From an uncultured Actinomycetes bacterium (lineage in GTDB: Bacteria; Actinomycetota; Actinomycetes; Mycobacteriales; Mycobacteriaceae), in contig CAIOYU010000295.1 of NCBI GenBank assembly GCA_903862565.1, forward strand, positions 1-40,506: a DNA stretch of 40,506 bases. Reading direction: 5' to 3'. This document shows, one piece after another, positions 18,091 through 26,537 of this stretch (positions within the stretch are counted from its first letter, which is position 1; every line of letters begins with the position of its first letter). Under the pieces are notes generated by a model, which worked only from the letters and a program-made list of their open reading frames with translations, made no database searches and was not told the origin of the DNA. A program made the position numbers and the translations under genes.

Positions 18091-19560
18091 TTACTTGACG
18101 AAACCGATCGGATAGACCGCGGGCGGGCTCGGCAGCGGTTCGCTGACGTACATCGCGCGGATGCCGTTGATGTAGCGGTGGCAGCGGCGGGTGAGTCCGT
18201 CCTCGGTCTGCATCCGTCCCTTGGTGACCAGGATGCCGAGATCGGCGCCCTTGAACCGGTAGTCGCCGGGCCCGTACACCCGCAGGAAGAAGCACTCGTC
18301 CTCGTGGGTGACGTCGTGCCAGTCGTTGGTGACGCCGATGAAGTTCAGCGTGCCGTCCTCGGTCAACCGGTAACGACCCGTCGGAGGCGCGGCCAGAATC
18401 CGCTCCACCGACTCGTTGGGCTCCTTCATGATCAGCTGAGCCCACACGTCGACGGCCGCGAGTTCCCGCCAGCGCTCGTTGATCTCATCGACATCTGTCT
18501 CGTAATCGACGTCCATGAACTCCAGCAGATGGAAGAGGAACAACGGAATATCGGCGTACGCCCCGGCGGTAACGTTGGTCATCGACGACGCTCCGGAGAT
18601 CCGCGGATTCAACTCCCCGAGGTAGACCTGGTCGGAATCGAGATCGACCAGCACATCGACCTCGAAGAACCCCTTGTACCCCTCCTGGCGGAGCCGATCG
18701 CCGAGACGCCGCACATGTCCGATAGCGGTGTTGCGATGCTCCTCCGAAAGTGCCTCGGGAAAAAGATCGTTCCCGCACCAGCCCCCCCGGTAAGGGGTCA
18801 GCTCGGGGTAGCCGGTCAGGTCGGTCATGAATGGGCCGACCACGGTGCCGTGCTCGGTGTTGACCGCCTCCACGGCCACGGCACGGTTGTTGATCCGCTT
18901 CATGATCTTCAGGTCTTGGCCGATGATGTTCTCGCAGTAGCGGTCCCAGTCAGCCTGGCAGGTGATGAAGAACGTCGTCTTTCCCGAGTCGCCGTAGGGT
19001 GTTTGGACCACCAGATCCGTACCCAGCCCGGCCGCCTCGGTCAACTCGTTCAACTGCTCGTAGGTGTCTGCGCGGGCCAGGACGTTCGGCACCGACGGAG
19101 CGCCGGCCTCTTCCCCGAGTCGGGTGGTGACGATCTTGGAGTCGAGGTGCCGGCGCAGGGAGTCCGGCGGCAGGATCAGGTTGTAGTCCAACTCACGGCA
19201 GATCTCCTCGGTCTCCTCGTCGAAGAAGACCATGGCGATCATGGGGCGTAGTCCGGTTGCCGCGCAACGTAATTCGATGTGCTTTTGCACTTCGGGGTCA
19301 TGCAATAGATAGTTGTTGATTTGCTCGGAGCTGGTGAACTCGATGTAGGGCTTGCTCTTTGGCGTGAAAACTCGAGGATGTGCCCCGTCCCACGAGTCGT
19401 GGTAGACGATGTACTCGAATCCCCGAACCCACCGGTCGATCCCCAAGAGATTGAACGCGGTGGGGCCGACGAAGAAAATGGGCTGCTCATTGGTTCGGAA
19501 GAATGTCCGCACCTCAGGGATGCCATTAAGACCGCGAGATCGGAACACGCTGGATACCAT
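18091..19560 (-). CDS. Orphan ATP-grasp carboxylate-amine ligase-like protein
   Basis: 489 residues. The ATP-grasp core is visible: DSKIVTTRLGEEAG (about 140-153), a glycine loop TPYGDSGKTTFF (187-198), an acidic GFFEVDVLVDL (297-307) and the metal-binding ELNPRISG (Glu316, Asn318, Arg320) as in biotin carboxylase and carbamoyl-phosphate synthase. Despite such names, no biotin carboxyl-carrier partner is nearby. ATP-grasp enzymes commonly activate a carboxylate as acyl-phosphate and join it to an amine or thiol, so a ligase acting on an amine is a plausible inference next to an amine oxidase. The C-terminal 150 residues are unfamiliar. The ATG at 19558-19560 has only a weak ribosome binding site. 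It is divergent from the amine oxidase, with 113 bases between. Confidence 0.75.
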   Translation of the reverse strand: MVSSVFRSRGLNGIPEVRTFFRTNEQPIFFVGPTAFNLLGIDRWVRGFEYIVYHDSWDGAHPRVFTPKSKPYIEFTSSEQINNYLLHDPEVQKHIELRCAATGLRPMIAMVFFDEETEEICRELDYNLILPPDSLRRHLDSKIVTTRLGEEAGAPSVPNVLARADTYEQLNELTEAAGLGTDLVVQTPYGDSGKTTFFITCQADWDRYCENIIGQDLKIMKRINNRAVAVEAVNTEHGTVVGPFMTDLTGYPELTPYRGGWCGNDLFPEALSEEHRNTAIGHVRRLGDRLRQEGYKGFFEVDVLVDLDSDQVYLGELNPRISGASSMTNVTAGAYADIPLFLFHLLEFMDVDYETDVDEINERWRELAAVDVWAQLIMKEPNESVERILAAPPTGRYRLTEDGTLNFIGVTNDWHDVTHEDECFFLRVYGPGDYRFKGADLGILVTKGRMQTEDGLTRRCHRYINGIRAMYVSEPLPSPPAVYPIGFVK

Positions 19561-19637
19561 GGAGCACCGATGTCCTGCCGGTCGATTTGCTTAGATGCGG
19601 GAGCCGATTCTGTCACGACCTCGGCACCGGCGACCTG

Positions 19638-19653
19638 AAAATCGTTCGACTTT
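19638..19653. promoter_or_regulatory. Candidate operator palindrome between ATP-grasp and amine oxidase genes
   Basis: AAAATCGTTCGACTTT is a 16-bp dyad with one mismatched pair (AAA.TCG-TT-CGA.TTT), notably AT-rich for this genome. It lies about 20 bases before the amine oxidase start, within the divergent intergenic region, and could bind a dimeric repressor. Identified by eye; no regulator gene is adjacent. Confidence 0.3.
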
Positions 19654-19673
19654 AACTCGGCAAGGAGGCCTCG

Positions 19674-21629
19674 ATGGCCCAGCATCCACTCGACTCGTTA
19701 TCGGCTGATGAGCTACAGCGCACGGCGTACATCATCCGGAGCCATGGCAGGGTGACCGACGGATGGCGTTTCGCCTCAATCGAACTCAAGGAGCCCGAGA
19801 AGAGCTTCGTTAAGGCCTGGCGGCCAGGTGATCCTGTGCCGCGTAGGTCCTTCGCGGTGCTGCTGGATCGGACTGAAAACAAAACCTACGAGGCCACCGT
19901 CGATCTGGTCGGCGAATCGGTGCTGTCCTTCGAGCACATCCCGGGCGTCCAGCCAAACTTCACCCTCGACGAGTTCTACGAAGTCGACGCGGCCATGCGC
20001 AAGCATCCCGACGTGATAGCCGCGCTCGCCGCGCGTGGTTACACCGACATGAGCCTGATCCTGATCGACACCTGGGCATACGGCAAGGCTCTGATGCCGG
20101 CGACGGTGGAACTCGCCCGGGCCACTCTCGTACGAAAAGAGAAGTACCCGAACCGCAGGCTCGGCTGGTGCGACCTGTGGGCCCGTGCGACACCGGACGG
20201 AAACCCCTACGGCCATCCGGTCTCAGGCCTGCAATTGGTCGTCGATATGAACACCCACGAATTGCTCGAGATCGACAACGACCACTCTTACGGCCAGCCC
20301 GAGGTCGATTGTGAGTACGTTCCCTCGGTGCGCGGCATCGAGCCACGAACCGACGTCAAGCCGCTACACATCACCCAGCCCGAGGGTCCGTCGTTCACCC
20401 TCGACGGCTCGGAACTGAAATGGCTCAACTGGACGATGCGACTGGGTTTCAACTTCCGCGAAGGCCCGGTCATCTACCAGCTGGCCTTCGACGACAACGG
20501 CGTCAAACGCGATGTCGCCTACAGGATGTCGCTTGCCGAGATGGTGGTTCCTTACCGCGATCCCTCTTTCGACCACTACCGCAGGACCGCCTTCGACATC
20601 GGTGAGTGGGGGCTGGGAGCGATGACGACCTCGCTGGAGTTGGGGTGCGACTGTCTGGGCGAAATCGTCTACGTCGACGCCACTCTGGCCAATACCCGCG
20701 GTGAGCCTTACACGATCAAGAACGCGATCTGCCTGCATGAGGAGGACAACGCCGTTCTCTGGAAGCACGTCGATCCCAAGGTGGGAGCCGAGGTGCGACG
20801 CCAACGCCGGATGGTGATCTCCTGCCATGCGACCGTGGCCAACTATGAGTACTTGGTCTACTGGCGCCTGTATCAGGACGGAAACATCGAGTGCGAGATC
20901 CGCGCGACGGGCATCATGGTGACCACACCGTTCCCGGAGGGGGCGAAGCCGCCGCCCTACGGAACGGTTGTCGACAAGAACACCTACGCCCCGTTCCATC
21001 AGCACTTCCTGGTAGCCCGCCTCGACCTGGACGTCGACGGTGAGGACAACACCGTCATGGAGATCGACTCGGTGGCACCGCCGGTGTCCTCGGACAATCC
21101 CTACGGGCTGGCGCTGGTGACCGAGGCGACGCCGATCACCTCCGAGGCGGAGGCCGCCCGCGACTTCGACTGGTCGACCCAGCGGAGTTGGAAGGTGGTC
21201 AATCCCAACAAAGTCAACAAGCACGGCACCAACGTCTCCTACAAACTCGTTCCGGGAGCGTGTTTCCCGCCATTGATGGACCCGTTGACACCGCAGTACC
21301 TGCGGGCGCCGGTGATCGGCCACACCCTCTGGGTCACCAAGAACAGTTCGGAAGAGCGTTGGCCGGCGGGCGCTTACCCGGTCCAGTCCGAAGTCGACAC
21401 CGGCATGACCGAGTGGATCAAAGACGATGCGCCGCTGGTGAATACCGATGTGGTGCTCTGGTACGTGTTCGGCATTCACCACATCACGCGGATGGAGGAG
21501 TGGCCGATCATGTCGGTCGACACGGTCTCGTTTTGGCTCAAGCCATCCGGCTTCTTCGACCGCAATCCGTCGATCGACGCACCGCCCACGCCCAAGGGCG
21601 GCGGCGGGGGGGCCTGTCACACCGGGTAG
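19674..21629 (+). CDS. Copper/topaquinone primary-amine oxidase (tyramine/phenethylamine oxidase-like)
   Basis: 651 residues, close to the length of Arthrobacter globiformis amine oxidase. It oxidatively deaminates primary amines to aldehyde, ammonia and hydrogen peroxide. The topaquinone site T-V-A-N-Y-E-Y places the modified Tyr at 391. The copper ligands are His442 and His444 (FHQHF) and one of His602/603 (FGIHHITRMEEW). The catalytic Asp is Asp308 in FDIGEWGLGAM, and LELGCDCLGE is a family hallmark. No signal peptide is seen, as in other actinobacterial enzymes. The ATG at 19674 has a strong AAGGAGG 5 bases upstream. The last residues (KGGGGGACHTG) come from a G-rich tract that could be prone to slippage. 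Substrate preference cannot be read from sequence. Confidence 0.94.
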   Translation: MAQHPLDSLSADELQRTAYIIRSHGRVTDGWRFASIELKEPEKSFVKAWRPGDPVPRRSFAVLLDRTENKTYEATVDLVGESVLSFEHIPGVQPNFTLDEFYEVDAAMRKHPDVIAALAARGYTDMSLILIDTWAYGKALMPATVELARATLVRKEKYPNRRLGWCDLWARATPDGNPYGHPVSGLQLVVDMNTHELLEIDNDHSYGQPEVDCEYVPSVRGIEPRTDVKPLHITQPEGPSFTLDGSELKWLNWTMRLGFNFREGPVIYQLAFDDNGVKRDVAYRMSLAEMVVPYRDPSFDHYRRTAFDIGEWGLGAMTTSLELGCDCLGEIVYVDATLANTRGEPYTIKNAICLHEEDNAVLWKHVDPKVGAEVRRQRRMVISCHATVANYEYLVYWRLYQDGNIECEIRATGIMVTTPFPEGAKPPPYGTVVDKNTYAPFHQHFLVARLDLDVDGEDNTVMEIDSVAPPVSSDNPYGLALVTEATPITSEAEAARDFDWSTQRSWKVVNPNKVNKHGTNVSYKLVPGACFPPLMDPLTPQYLRAPVIGHTLWVTKNSSEERWPAGAYPVQSEVDTGMTEWIKDDAPLVNTDVVLWYVFGIHHITRMEEWPIMSVDTVSFWLKPSGFFDRNPSIDAPPTPKGGGGGACHTG

Positions 21630-21639
21630 ACCCGGGACC

Positions 21640-21672
21640 GACTGCCGGCGGGTGAATCGCCTGCCGGCAGTC
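21640..21672. terminator. Bidirectional terminator-like hairpin
   Basis: Arms GACTGCCGGC (21640-21649) and GCCGGCAGTC (21663-21672) are perfect inverted repeats separated by 13 bases. They lie between the convergent amine oxidase and permease genes and touch the permease stop codon. No T-tract follows, which is common in mycobacteria. Confidence 0.6.
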
Positions 21673-23242
21673 AGTCGACGACGACCGGGGTGTCCTTGTG
21701 CAGAGTCTCGCCCCGGAAAAACGCCGGTGAAACCGAACGCCACGTCAGCATCAGCACCAGTCCGAGCAGAATCAGGCCGAGCCCCAGCACCAGAACCAGG
21801 CCGACACCGAAAACGCTTGCTCCGCTGCCGTATTCAGGTGAGGCGGCATCGTGCAGTGTCACGATGAGCACCGCGAACAGCCCGAGTCCGCCGAGCAACG
21901 GGCACACCAATTTGAAAGTCACGCTTTTGGCGTTGACGAACAACTCGCGGCGGAAGAACCAGATGCAGGCGAACGCGGTCAGGCCGTAATAGAAACAGAT
22001 CATGATGCCCAGCGAGTAGATGGTGTCGGTGAGCGCGTTCTCGCTGAGCAGCATCATCACCGAGTAGAAGACACCGGCGAAGACGCCGGCGACCACCGTG
22101 GCATACGACGGAGTCAGGTACCGCGGGTGGATCGCCCCGAAGCGGGCCGGCAGGGCCTTGTAGGTGGCCATGCCGAGCATGGTCCGCGACGCTGGCAGGA
22201 ACGTGGTGATCAAGCTGGCGACACTGGAGGCGAGCACCGCCAGGAACAGCAGGAGGTGCCACGGATTGCCCAGTACCGGTTCGGCAAGCGCACCGAAGAC
22301 GTTGTGGGAGATCTTCTCGTTGCCCAGTCCGTAGCCTTCGGTCCCGATGCCGGCGAACATCACCGCCGAGGTCGACACGATGAGGTAGGTCAGCAGGATC
22401 GACAGCACGGTCAGCAGCGCCGCCCGCCCCGGGGTCTTGTCCGAGCCCTTGGACTCCTCGTTGACGGTCAGGCAGGTGTCCCAGCCCCAGAACGCGAAAA
22501 TCGAACCCGAAAGGCCCGCGATGAAGGCGGACAGTGCCAGGCCGGCCGGGCTGAACCACAGACCGGCCAGATGCTCGGCCGACATCGGCAGGTCGGGCGT
22601 GTCGGCCATCGCGGTGCGCCAGTTGAACCCGCCGCCGGAGGTCGCCTTGATGACCGCCACCACCGAGAAGATCAGCAGCATGGTCAGCTGAAATCCGACC
22701 AGCCCGAACTGGACTTTTTCGGTGGTCGTGATGCCGCGGTAGGCGATCCAGGTGGCGACGCCGAGGAACGCCAGGCAGGTCGCGACGTTGACGGCGTGGT
22801 TCTGCCAGAGGGTGCCCAGATAGGGGCTGTGGAGGACCTCGCCGAGGAGTTGGTAGAAGAATTCCACAGCGACGCCGGCGAGGTTGGACAGCACGATGGC
22901 CGTCGCCAGGATGGCCGCCCACCCGCCGATCCAGCCGACGTAGGGCCCGAACGCCTTGCTGGTCCATGTGAACGACGTCCCGCAGTCGGGCATGACTTTG
23001 TTCAGTTCGCGGTATGCGTACGCGGCGAAGAACATCGGCAGGAATCCTGCGATGATCACCACCGCTGTCTTGTAACCGGCCTGGGTGACCAGGATTCCGA
23101 TGGTCGCGGAGAGTGTGTACGCCGGGGCGACGCAGGAGATGCCCAGCACGACACTGCCGAAGACCCCGAGGGAGTTCCGGGACAGGCCCTTCTCGTGGAG
23201 GTCGGTCTCCGGAGCATGAGCCAGATCGTGGCTCTCCGTCAT
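21671..23242 (-). CDS. APC-superfamily amino acid/amine permease
   Basis: 523 residues with about 12 hydrophobic segments and the APC-type first helix GVFGSVVLGISCVAPAYTLSATIG (about 27-50). MPDCGTSFTWTSKAFGPYVGWIGGW (about 84-108) and FAFWGWDTCLTVNEESKG (about 239-256) also match the family, which imports amino acids or amines by proton or exchange coupling. The neighbouring amine oxidase makes an amine substrate plausible, but this is inference. ATG 23242 begins a charged 25-residue cytosolic tail; a GGGGGT lies just upstream. The gene is convergent with the oxidase and divergent from the stress protein. Confidence 0.88.
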   Translation of the reverse strand: MTESHDLAHAPETDLHEKGLSRNSLGVFGSVVLGISCVAPAYTLSATIGILVTQAGYKTAVVIIAGFLPMFFAAYAYRELNKVMPDCGTSFTWTSKAFGPYVGWIGGWAAILATAIVLSNLAGVAVEFFYQLLGEVLHSPYLGTLWQNHAVNVATCLAFLGVATWIAYRGITTTEKVQFGLVGFQLTMLLIFSVVAVIKATSGGGFNWRTAMADTPDLPMSAEHLAGLWFSPAGLALSAFIAGLSGSIFAFWGWDTCLTVNEESKGSDKTPGRAALLTVLSILLTYLIVSTSAVMFAGIGTEGYGLGNEKISHNVFGALAEPVLGNPWHLLLFLAVLASSVASLITTFLPASRTMLGMATYKALPARFGAIHPRYLTPSYATVVAGVFAGVFYSVMMLLSENALTDTIYSLGIMICFYYGLTAFACIWFFRRELFVNAKSVTFKLVCPLLGGLGLFAVLIVTLHDAASPEYGSGASVFGVGLVLVLGLGLILLGLVLMLTWRSVSPAFFRGETLHKDTPVVVD

Positions 23243-23275
23243 GGCACCCCCGCCGGGTTCGCTTGTTCCATTTGC

Positions 23276-23290
23276 CGGTTTAAAGAACCG
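23276..23290. promoter_or_regulatory. Inverted repeat between permease and stress protein genes
   Basis: CGGTT-TAAAG-AACCG is a short perfect dyad in the 127-base divergent region. Its TTTAAAG centre is unusually AT-rich here. It may be an operator or part of the permease promoter; short dyads occur by chance, so confidence is low. Confidence 0.25.
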
Positions 23291-23369
23291 TACCGCTGAC
23301 ACCGGGCCGTGTTGGGTGTTTGCATTGCTTGATTAGGCTCGTCGGAGTGATGCGGACGGAGGACGCGGT

Positions 23370-24278
23370 ATGGCCGAGGACGTCGTAGCGGCCGAAAGTG
23401 GAATCGTGGTCGGCGCCGACGGGTCCGACCACGGGATCGCGGCGGTTCGGTTCGCGGCCGACACGGCCGTCGCCTACGGCCTGCCCCTGACCGTTCTCTA
23501 CGCCCGCCCCGACGCGATGGCGGAGCCCACCCTGCGTGCCGAACCCACCGGGGTGCTCGGCGAGGCGGTGGACGTGGCGCGCGCTCAACAACCGACGCTG
23601 GAGATCCGGGCACTGCAGATGCCCGACGCACCCGTGCAATCGCTGCTGGCCGTGGGCGAGAATGCCGACGTCGTCGTCCTGGGCTCACGGGGCATCGAGG
23701 GTTTCCGAGGTCTACTGCTCGGTTCGACCACCATGCACGTGGCGCCCTACGCACAGTGCCCGGTGGTGGTGGTGCACTCCGGCCTGGAGGGCGGAGTTCC
23801 GTTCGAGGAATTCGAGGGCTATCCGGGCAATCCCGGGCAGGTGGTTCTCGGGTACGACGGATCGCCGGCGTCAAACCGCGCTGCTGCGTTCGCGTTTCGG
23901 CACGCTGAGGCGATCGGCTGCGGCGTGGTGGCCGTGACGGTCGATCCCGGGCGCGGGGATCCGGAGGCCGAGGAGATCGACCCGGAGAACGCCACCCCGG
24001 GTTCGGACATCAGCGCATTCCACTCCCCGGTGATCGTCACCTCCACCTCCTTTCCCGACGTTCCGGTGTCCTACGTGGCCGGATCGGGCCGGCCCGCCGA
24101 AGTGCTGCTGACCCAGGCCGTCGGGGCGGCACTGCTGGTCGTCGGCAGCCGGGGGACCGGCGGTTTCGCCGGATTGATCATGGGTTCGGTCAGTCAGAAG
24201 GTGCTGGCCCACGCCGCCTGCCCGGTGGCGGTGTTGCACGCGGGGGTGCCCGCGGAGACTGCGGCCGGCATGGCGTGA
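23370..24278 (+). CDS. Tandem-domain universal stress protein
   Basis: 302 residues containing two USP domains (about 10-140 and 155-295), like the mycobacterial Rv1996/Rv2005c group. Both have the ATP-binding pattern G-x2-G-x9-G-S: GSRGIEGFRGLLLGS and GSRGTGGFAGLIMGS. The domain starts IVVGADGSDHG and VVLGYDGSPAS are also typical. Such proteins bind ATP and respond to hypoxia or other stress. I see no clear DosR-type box upstream. The ATG has a GGAGGA 6 bases upstream. The antiporter gene starts 9 bases after the stop, so they are probably cotranscribed. Confidence 0.92.
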   Translation: MAEDVVAAESGIVVGADGSDHGIAAVRFAADTAVAYGLPLTVLYARPDAMAEPTLRAEPTGVLGEAVDVARAQQPTLEIRALQMPDAPVQSLLAVGENADVVVLGSRGIEGFRGLLLGSTTMHVAPYAQCPVVVVHSGLEGGVPFEEFEGYPGNPGQVVLGYDGSPASNRAAAFAFRHAEAIGCGVVAVTVDPGRGDPEAEEIDPENATPGSDISAFHSPVIVTSTSFPDVPVSYVAGSGRPAEVLLTQAVGAALLVVGSRGTGGFAGLIMGSVSQKVLAHAACPVAVLHAGVPAETAAGMA

Positions 24279-24287
24279 GCGGTCGCC

Positions 24288-25550
24288 ATGGGCGGTGAAG
24301 TAATCGCGGTGATGGCGGGGCTGATCCTCTGCTACGCCCTGCTCGCCCGGCGTCTGACGCTGTCGAATGTGACCGCCCCGATGCTCAGCGTCCTAGCCGG
24401 CCTGCTCGTGTTCTACGTCGGCAACGCGGACATCGACGCCCACCTCGTCCACGGCATGGCCGAAATCACCCTGGTGGTCATTCTGTTTCACGACGCGTCC
24501 ACGGTGCGGCTGAGCCAGTTGCGACGCGACCCGGTGATCGCGGTCAGGCTGCTGGCCATCGGGTTTCCGCTGGCGTTGGTGGCCACCTGCCTGGTCTCGT
24601 ATTGGCTGCTGCCGGCGGTCGGAGTGGCAGGCGCCTGGCTCATCGCCGCGGCGATCACCCCCACCGATGCCGGGCTGGGTGCGCCGACCGTGCTCAATCC
24701 CGTTGTTCCGCTGCGGGTTCGGCGTGGATTGAATGTGGAGAGTGGGCTGAACGACGGCTTGGCGACACCCATCGTGCTCATTGCGCTGGGAGTGCTGGCC
24801 GAACACGAACATGCCCCGATCCCCGGCATGCTCGGCGTCGGCACCATCCCCGTGCTGCTGGCGCTGTTGTGCGCGGTGCTGATACCCCTTGCGGTGGCCT
24901 GGGCGATGGACCGATCCCATGAACGCGATTTCAGTGGCCGTCGGGGTAGGCAGATCGCCACTCTGGCAGTGCCCATCCTGCTGTTCGGGGTGGCCGAACT
25001 GATCGGCGCCAACGCGTTCATCGCGGCATTCGTCGGCGGCCTGGTCTTCGGCGGTGCCTCAACCACATTGGCGGAGGATCACGAGACCGCGGGTCTGCTG
25101 GAGACCGCGTCGGACCTGCTCGGGTTCGTGGTGTGGTTCTTCTTCGGCGGAATGTTGTTGAAGGTCTTCGCCGTCGAGTTCGACTGGCGCTGGCTGGTGT
25201 TGGCGGTTCTGGCGCTGACGGCGTTGCGCATGGTGCCGGTGGCCGTGGCCATGATCGGCACCGGATTTCATTGGCCCACGGTCGCTTTCCTGGGCTGGTT
25301 CGGTCCCCGCGGCTTGGCCACCATCGTGTTCGGGTTGCTGGCACTGGACGAACTCGGCTTGGAGTCACCGCACATCGAACCCGTTGAGGGCGTGTTGGTG
25401 GTCACGGTCCTGCTCAGCGTTTTCGCTCACGGCTTCAGTGCCGGGCCGCTGTCGCAGATGTACGGCGAATGGGCCGAGCGCACGGGGGCGCCGATCATGC
25501 GGGAACCGTCTGTCGAACCGATGCCGACGCGCGGGCGGGCCGCCCCCTAA
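24288..25550 (+). CDS. CPA1-family cation/proton antiporter (NhaP-like)
   Basis: 420 residues with about 12 membrane segments. The ion-binding signatures AAAITPTDAGLGAPTV (about 117-132) and RRGLNVESGLNDGLATPIVL (about 144-163) identify a CPA1 Na+(K+)/H+ antiporter. The GWFGPRGLATIVFGLLAL segment near the C-terminus is also conserved. It would expel sodium or potassium in exchange for protons in the plasma membrane. The cytosolic tail is short. It follows the stress protein by 9 bases, suggesting linked pH or osmotic stress regulation. The last codons and the stop lie inside a 23-bp tandem repeat. Confidence 0.9.
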   Translation: MGGEVIAVMAGLILCYALLARRLTLSNVTAPMLSVLAGLLVFYVGNADIDAHLVHGMAEITLVVILFHDASTVRLSQLRRDPVIAVRLLAIGFPLALVATCLVSYWLLPAVGVAGAWLIAAAITPTDAGLGAPTVLNPVVPLRVRRGLNVESGLNDGLATPIVLIALGVLAEHEHAPIPGMLGVGTIPVLLALLCAVLIPLAVAWAMDRSHERDFSGRRGRQIATLAVPILLFGVAELIGANAFIAAFVGGLVFGGASTTLAEDHETAGLLETASDLLGFVVWFFFGGMLLKVFAVEFDWRWLVLAVLALTALRMVPVAVAMIGTGFHWPTVAFLGWFGPRGLATIVFGLLALDELGLESPHIEPVEGVLVVTVLLSVFAHGFSAGPLSQMYGEWAERTGAPIMREPSVEPMPTRGRAAP

Positions 25551-25625
25551 AGGACGGGCGGGCCGCCCCCTAAAGGACGGGCGGGCCGCCCCCTAAAGGA
25601 GACGGGCGGGCCGCCCCCTGAAGGG
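25532..25625 (+). repeat. 23-bp tandem repeat, four copies, at antiporter 3' end
   Basis: The unit CGGGCGGGCCGCCCCCTAA followed by AGGA repeats at 25532, 25555 and 25578, with a fourth variant copy at about 25603 (CTGAAGGGA ending). Each copy contains a near-palindrome GGGCGG-G-CCGCCC. The first copy encodes the antiporter's last residues and stop. It lies between convergent genes, so it may double as a transcription stop. Copy number may vary between strains. Confidence 0.85.
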
Positions 25626-25643
25626 ATGGCCCGGCCGTCGCGT

Positions 25644-26537
25644 TCAGTCGAGCAGGACGGACTTGACCTTGACCTCGGTCGAGGGCTTGCCGTCCCCGCC
25701 TCCGCCGGCGACCCCGGCCTGGGCGATCTTGTCCAGCGTCGCCAGACCGGTGCCGTCGATGGTGCCGAAGACGGTGTAATTCGGTGGCAGTTGCGAGTCC
25801 TTGTAGACCAGGAAGAACTGGCTGCCGTTGGTGTCGGGGCCGGCGTTGGCCATCGCCAGGGTGCCCCGCGGGTAGAGCACCGGCTTCTTCAGCGCGGGGT
25901 CGTTCTTGGGGTACTGGTTGGTGGGGTATTCGTTGGCGAACCGGTAGCCCGGGCCTCCCTGGCCGGTACCGGTGGGGTCGCCGCACTGCAGCACACCCAG
26001 CCCCGGCGCCGTGGTCAGGCGGTGGCAAACGGTGTCGTCGAAGTAGCCCTTCTGGGCCAGGCTGGCGAAGTTGTTGACGGTGCAGGGGGACTCGGCGTTG
26101 TTGAGTACCAGCCCGATGTTGCCCTGGTCGGTGGCCATGCTGACGCTGACCGTGGCCGGATCGGTGGGCACCTTGCCGTTCTTGGGCACGTCGACCTGCT
26201 TGGCCGCCTTCTCCGTCGTCGCCGGGTACTCGCAGTTAGCCCCCAGGTTGGCCGGCGCCCGGAAGGCGGGCAACTGCCCCTCACCGCCGCGCGGTAGCGC
26301 AGTCGGGGGCGCTGCTGACGTGCTCGGGGCGGCTTCGGTGGTGGCGGCGGGCTTCTTGCCGCCGAAGACGAACCAGCCGACTACCGCCGCCACCGCGACC
26401 ACAGCCAACAATGCGCCGGCCATGGCGAGCGTGCGGGACTGCTTGGCCTTCTGCGCACGCCGCTCCAGCTCCTGCTCGAGCTTGCGCTTGGCCGCCTCGC
26501 GTCGTTCTTCATTGGTGGGGACATCGTTGGTGGGCAC
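25644..26537 (-). CDS. ppiB: Membrane-anchored cyclophilin-type peptidyl-prolyl isomerase
   Basis: 297 residues resembling M. tuberculosis PpiB (Rv2582, from memory). A basic coiled-coil-like N-terminus (NEERREAAKRKLEQELERRA) precedes one membrane helix (about 36-57), a Thr/Ala/Pro linker, and the cyclophilin domain (about 120-297). That domain shows CTVNNFASLAQKGYFDDTVCHRL, GTLAMANAG and NGSQFFLVY, the proline-isomerase active-site strands. The domain should face the periplasm and help exported proteins fold. The GTG at 26537 is chosen for its GGAGG 9 bases upstream and the conserved VPTN start; the frame runs open further upstream. Confidence 0.92.
   Translation of the reverse strand: MPTNDVPTNEERREAAKRKLEQELERRAQKAKQSRTLAMAGALLAVVAVAAVVGWFVFGGKKPAATTEAAPSTSAAPPTALPRGGEGQLPAFRAPANLGANCEYPATTEKAAKQVDVPKNGKVPTDPATVSVSMATDQGNIGLVLNNAESPCTVNNFASLAQKGYFDDTVCHRLTTAPGLGVLQCGDPTGTGQGGPGYRFANEYPTNQYPKNDPALKKPVLYPRGTLAMANAGPDTNGSQFFLVYKDSQLPPNYTVFGTIDGTGLATLDKIAQAGVAGGGGDGKPSTEVKVKSVLLD

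Noticed and set aside
23243..23369. DosR (hypoxia) box upstream of the universal stress protein
   Set aside because: No convincing match to the DosR-type GGGACTTT...CCC palindrome could be found in the intergenic region.
25532..25625. 23-bp repeats considered as CRISPR or an att site
   Set aside because: No spacers and no integrase or cas gene nearby; it is a simple tandem repeat.
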